Below are positions 4,946 to 7,371 of a stretch of DNA of 7,371 bases, piece by piece. The translations under genes and the position numbers were made by a program. Each line of letters opens with the position of its first letter. Position 1 is the stretch's first letter. The notes below the pieces were generated by a model. That model made no database searches, was not told the origin of the DNA, and saw nothing but the letters and a program-made list of their open reading frames with translations. This stretch comes from Deltaproteobacteria bacterium (GTDB lineage: Bacteria; Desulfobacterota; Desulfuromonadia; Desulfuromonadales; BM103), in contig JAFDBW010000049.1 of assembly GCA_019313105.1 (NCBI GenBank), positions 1 to 7,371 of the forward strand. Direction: 5' to 3'.

Positions 4946-6050
4946 CATCGATAACCTTCGGGGACTCGTCTTCAAGTCCGGCCAGTGCCTGCCTGACGAC
5001 CAGTTCGCTCTGTTCCCAGACGTTTTGTTTCCATAAATCATCGTCAGGATAAAACATCTTCAGGAACTGCTGTTTGATCCTTGCGGCCAGCGGATGGTTG
5101 TCGCCGGCCTGCTGGTGCAGCCAGTTTTCTTCCCTGAGCGCCTTGAATACCTCCAGCGGCGGCGAAGTACCGAATTCCAGGCCGACCGCAGTGACCTCCG
5201 CCCCTACCAACATTCTAGTAAATGACAGCTTGACAGTCCCGCTGAGGTGAGATGAGACAGACTCACCACTCTCTGTCGATTTAACCCGCGCTTCTCCCCA
5301 CCAGGCAACGGCTCGCTGGTATGCAGGGTTCTGTTCAGGTTCACTCAGAATGATCTCTCCTTTGCCATATGGCCCCAACCCTGTGTGCAGGTCGATGACA
5401 ACGACTCGCCCGGCGCCTGCAAGCTGTCGGGTGGCAATCTGATCCAGTGTCTGGTTGGACCAGGTCGCGAAATGTCCTCCGAAGAACAATCCATCAGGAT
5501 GCGCGTACTGTCCTTGCGTGACAATCCTCTGTAGTTTTTCGTTACCGAAGACGAGGCGATACCAAAGAAACCTGAGGGTCGCCCAAATATTTGCCGGGGC
5601 AGACATTGATCGAGGCGCAATCAAGCCGGAAATTTTGTCGTATTCCCGGTTAACCGGGTAAGGCTTGTCGTGATCGATAAAATTGCGGTTCAGATCGACA
5701 TTATCTTCGTTGGCTCTTCTCAGAAAAGCAAACCCGTAAGGGTTGAGAGCATGAATCATGACGAGACGGGCGTTCGCACTTAAGGCTTCGGCTATGCCTG
5801 TAGTCAAAAGACCGGACTGTATTCCCGACCCGGCGAAGCCCTCAACGCCATGGGTGCCGGAGATCAGAACCAAGACATTTTCAGCCCCCGCCTGGCCAAT
5901 CGATGCAACATCGGTAAACAGTCCTGCCCCGCCTACACCGGAGCAGGAGTTCTCAAAACTGTCAATCTCGGCACCGGCAATCCTTGCCGCTGTGATAAAT
6001 TTTTGGCGCGCCTGCTGATAATTAACCGAGAAGCAATGAGGGGTTGTCAT
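4923..6050 (-). CDS. DUF2817/M14-like zinc metallohydrolase
   Basis: The 375-residue protein looks like a zinc carboxypeptidase or deacylase of the M14 superfamily, DUF2817 group. The zinc site is seen as H67 and E70 in SGTHGVEGFAG, with the third ligand H222 in VVIDLHTGLGPYG. NVDLNRNF (117-124) provides the Asn-Arg pair that binds substrate carboxylate in this superfamily. E292 in VGLEFGT fits the general base. There is no signal peptide or membrane segment, so it is probably cytoplasmic. Substrate unknown; amide or peptide hydrolysis is inferred from the fold. The start at 6048-6050 has only a weak GGAAG-like site about 7 nt upstream. It lies 191 bp after the next minus-strand gene with a terminator in between, so it is likely a separate unit; no clear promoter was found. 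Its 3' end overlaps the convergent FXD-domain gene by 23 bp. Confidence 0.85.
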   Translation of the reverse strand: MTTPHCFSVNYQQARQKFITAARIAGAEIDSFENSCSGVGGAGLFTDVASIGQAGAENVLVLISGTHGVEGFAGSGIQSGLLTTGIAEALSANARLVMIHALNPYGFAFLRRANEDNVDLNRNFIDHDKPYPVNREYDKISGLIAPRSMSAPANIWATLRFLWYRLVFGNEKLQRIVTQGQYAHPDGLFFGGHFATWSNQTLDQIATRQLAGAGRVVVIDLHTGLGPYGKGEIILSEPEQNPAYQRAVAWWGEARVKSTESGESVSSHLSGTVKLSFTRMLVGAEVTAVGLEFGTSPPLEVFKALREENWLHQQAGDNHPLAARIKQQFLKMFYPDDDLWKQNVWEQSELVVRQALAGLEDESPKVIDAISPPGS

Positions 6051-6164
6051 ATGATCACTTCCATCTTCCTGTTAGCCTGCTTTTTTCTCGATGTTACAAG
6101 CGAACCCTCCAGATCGATCCACGTTTGAACCGCCTCTGGAAAAGTGGCACTGCGGACTCAAGAC

Positions 6165-6211
6165 AAAAAAAACCGGGAGAATCAGATAACTACCCGTTTC
6201 AGCCCCGGCTT
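6165..6211 (-). terminator. Rho-independent terminator behind the 136-residue protein gene
   Basis: On the minus strand an 8-bp stem (6204-6211 with 6170-6177, one G-U pair; core CCGGG/CCCGG) runs straight into eight Ts (6165-6172). The loop is long (26 nt) and holds a competing CGGG that can pair in a shorter hairpin with the same right arm. It lies 31 bp after the stop codon of the gene at 6242. Confidence 0.7.
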
Positions 6212-6241
6212 AATGCCCCGACAATTCCCGCTGCCTACGAT

Positions 6242-6652
6242 TTACATGCAACCCATAATCTGACTGACTTCCCGGGCAAGTTCAGCGCAAGGAGTCACGA
6301 CTATTTCTTTGCCGGCAATACTGGCCTTGTAACGCTGCGCATCCTGGTTCTGTATATAGGCATCACGAAACTGTTCGTTGAGTTTCTGAATTTTCACCGG
6401 CTCCAGCCCTTTTTCTTTGGCCGCGGCAACAAAGCTTTGCACCGCACCACCTTCAATCACGGCCACACCAAACTTTTTCGGCGGCTTGCCAATGAAAACG
6501 TAGGCCTGGTTATCTGCCGGAATGACCTCGAGCGGGTCGGACACCTGATTCATTAAAGTTTTTAACGCCCCCTCAACTTCGTTGATTTGTTCTGCTACGG
6601 GGCTGTCATCACCAAGTTCCGGATAATCCACTTTCTTACTAAATAAACCCAT
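6242..6652 (-). CDS. Uncharacterised 136-residue cytoplasmic protein
   Basis: I do not recognise this family. The chain is soluble and mixed alpha/beta. A short N-terminus (MGLFSKKVDYPELGDD) leads to a predicted helix with EQINEVEGALKTLMNQV (about 21-37). A beta-rich part follows with NQAYVFIGKPPKKFGVAVIEGG (48-69), then a helix rich in K and E (about 73-100), a strand with GKEIVVTP (113-120) and a C-terminal helix ending IMGCM. There is no signal peptide or membrane helix. It is very likely a real gene: AAGGAGG lies 4 nt before the ATG, the same arrangement as in the cytochrome gene, and a terminator follows the stop. The upstream lipoprotein gene ends 108 bp earlier with no clear terminator in between, so the two may be co-transcribed. 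Confidence 0.8.
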   Translation of the reverse strand: MGLFSKKVDYPELGDDSPVAEQINEVEGALKTLMNQVSDPLEVIPADNQAYVFIGKPPKKFGVAVIEGGAVQSFVAAAKEKGLEPVKIQKLNEQFRDAYIQNQDAQRYKASIAGKEIVVTPCAELAREVSQIMGCM

Positions 6653-6760
6653 GTTTCCTCCTTCGTGTAAAAGACGGGGCAGAATATGAGTTTAGGTTAA
6701 CAAGGATTCAGATTATTTCAACTCATTGGCCTCGTTGAGATATTTTCAGAAAGCAGAGTC

Positions 6761-7231
6761 TCATGGCAGACTGTCAAAGTATGTTTGACCATCCATATCG
6801 CTAGCCACACCACGATAGCCGAAAGAAAAGCCTTTCATACTTTCATTGGCTTTAAAAGGTATATTAAACGTGAATTTATCTTCCGTACTCATCAGAAAAG
6901 CCTGTATTTCAGCCGTTTGAAGAATGATCGCATCCGCATCAAGCAGGAAGAGGTAGACCCGCATTGTTCTGACCCTATTGTACATCATCTGGTAATGCTG
7001 GCTGAGTTCCCCCTGCCCTGCTATCTCAATCAGCCCCCCACTTACGGTATAAGTATAGTTGATCGTCACGTCAAAGGTTTGCCAGGTTCCTGCTGTGATC
7101 TCAGCTTTCTGGAATTCTATGATCGGCGCCGAGGTGACCGGTTTGCCAATATACAATTCTGAAGTCGGGACACATCCGGTCACTGCAAAGATCAGGCACA
7201 ATAATGCAACAAAAAAAGTTTTCGTTTTCAC
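6761..7231 (-). CDS. Predicted lipoprotein of unknown function
   Basis: The 156-residue protein starts with MKTKTFF, a hydrophobic stretch and the lipobox VTGC (Cys20), so it should be lipid-modified and anchored in the inner or outer membrane. The mature part is rich in beta-branched and aromatic residues with alternating patterns (for example TFDVTINYTYTVSGG, 52-66; MRVYLFLLDADAIIL, 90-104; KFTFNIPFKA, 119-128), suggesting a beta-sandwich. No catalytic motif is visible and I do not recognise the family. The start codon is GTG (7229-7231), with GGAG (7243-7246) 11 nt upstream; no in-frame ATG offers a better signal peptide. A perfect -10 box TATAAT lies at 7261-7266. Confidence 0.82.
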   Translation of the reverse strand: MKTKTFFVALLCLIFAVTGCVPTSELYIGKPVTSAPIIEFQKAEITAGTWQTFDVTINYTYTVSGGLIEIAGQGELSQHYQMMYNRVRTMRVYLFLLDADAIILQTAEIQAFLMSTEDKFTFNIPFKANESMKGFSFGYRGVASDMDGQTYFDSLP

Positions 7232-7260
7232 TCTTTTTAGATCTCCTTTACCCTAATACC

Positions 7261-7288
7261 ATTATAAACGAAAACAGGGATGCGTCAC
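7261..7288 (-). promoter_or_regulatory. Candidate promoter of the lipoprotein gene
   Basis: On the minus strand a perfect TATAAT (7261-7266) is preceded after 16 bp by GTGACG (7283-7288, 4 of 6 consensus bases). Transcription would start near 7254, about 23 nt before the GTG start. The -35 box lies inside the hairpin of the preceding terminator. Confidence 0.45.
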
Positions 7289-7298
7289 CGCATCCCTG
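7266..7298 (-). terminator. Rho-independent terminator of the gene at the right edge
   Basis: A perfect 10-bp stem (7275-7284 with 7289-7298, CAGGGATGCG) with a 4-nt loop is followed on the minus strand by TTTTCGTTT. It lies 23 bp after the TGA of the partial minus-strand gene. On the plus strand the hairpin is followed by As, not Ts, so it acts on the minus strand. Confidence 0.85.
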
Positions 7299-7321
7299 CT
7301 AAAAAATATCTGTAAATGCCC

Positions 7322-7371
7322 TCAGCCGACGACTTCAGACCGGGTGAAAACCGACTTGAGAATCTGTCCCT
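7322..7371 (-). CDS. C-terminal end of an unidentified gene
   Basis: Sixteen codons (15 residues plus TGA at 7322-7324) are visible in one minus-strand frame, reading GQILKSVFTRSEVVG. The reading direction is supported by the terminator 23 bp downstream. The first minus-strand frame is also open here but reads through the terminator region, so it is less likely. Too short to assign a function. Confidence 0.45.
   Translation of the reverse strand, partial: GQILKSVFTRSEVVG

Noticed and set aside
6145..6160. TGGCAC resembling a sigma54 -24 element
   Set aside because: The required TTGC-type -12 element is not found at the right distance, and no plus-strand gene follows.
6044..6556. 170-codon plus-strand open frame across the spacer and the 136-residue gene
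   Set aside because: It crosses the minus-strand terminator and the opposite gene, which has a strong ribosome-binding site. No plausible protein features.
6653..6760. Spacer between the lipoprotein and the 136-residue gene as a promoter or terminator
   Set aside because: Only 4-bp pairing (CAAC/GTTG) and badly spaced hexamers were found, so neither is claimed.

Overview
The window reads as a chromosomal segment of a Gram-negative anaerobe, most likely a member of the Desulfuromonadales/Geobacterales or a close relative. The grounds are a secreted protein with twelve c-type haem motifs, an exported DUF4124 lytic transglycosylase, a lipoprotein, and the general look of the NadB and nucleoside-transporter sequences. 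This placement is inference from gene content. No transposase, integrase, CRISPR array or phage gene was seen. Most of the window is ordinary housekeeping DNA with a few unusual points.

Layout. Positions 1-146 (-) hold the N-terminus of a concentrative nucleoside transporter that runs off the left edge. Positions 198-234 are a rho-independent terminator for the next gene, 271-1059 (-), a dodecahaem cytochrome c built from three tandem tetrahaem modules. Its upstream region (1060-1280) carries a sigma70-like promoter and a 10-bp direct repeat with an 11-bp period. Positions 1322-1396 (-) encode tRNA-Gly(GCC) with its own promoter and terminator. It lies just downstream of pgsA (1487-2074, -), which overlaps by ATGA an upstream gene for an exported lytic transglycosylase (2071-2661, -).

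A divergent promoter region (2662-2824) separates that pair from a plus-strand run: nadB (2825-4423, L-aspartate oxidase), a free-standing AroQ-class chorismate mutase with a GTG start (4462-4734), and a 69-residue protein (4736-4945). The last consists only of the ferredoxin-like regulatory domain normally found at the N-terminus of type I-beta DAHP synthases. It was identified by reading past the longer frame in which it is embedded.

From the right, minus-strand genes follow: a DUF2817/M14-like zinc hydrolase (4923-6050) whose end overlaps the regulatory-domain gene by 23 bp tail to tail, an unrecognised 136-residue cytoplasmic protein (6242-6652) with a terminator behind it, and a GTG-initiated lipoprotein (6761-7231). 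At the right edge are the last codons of another minus-strand gene (7322-7371) with a terminator at 7266-7298.

How the genes work together. NadB starts NAD synthesis from aspartate. The chorismate mutase plus orphan DAHP-synthase regulatory domain looks like a two-gene module for aromatic amino acid flux or feedback. The transglycosylase and PgsA are both envelope-biogenesis functions. The cytochrome is probably periplasmic or extracellular electron-transfer equipment. The most interesting points are the orphan regulatory domain beside the chorismate mutase and the regular three-fold repeat of the dodecahaem protein.
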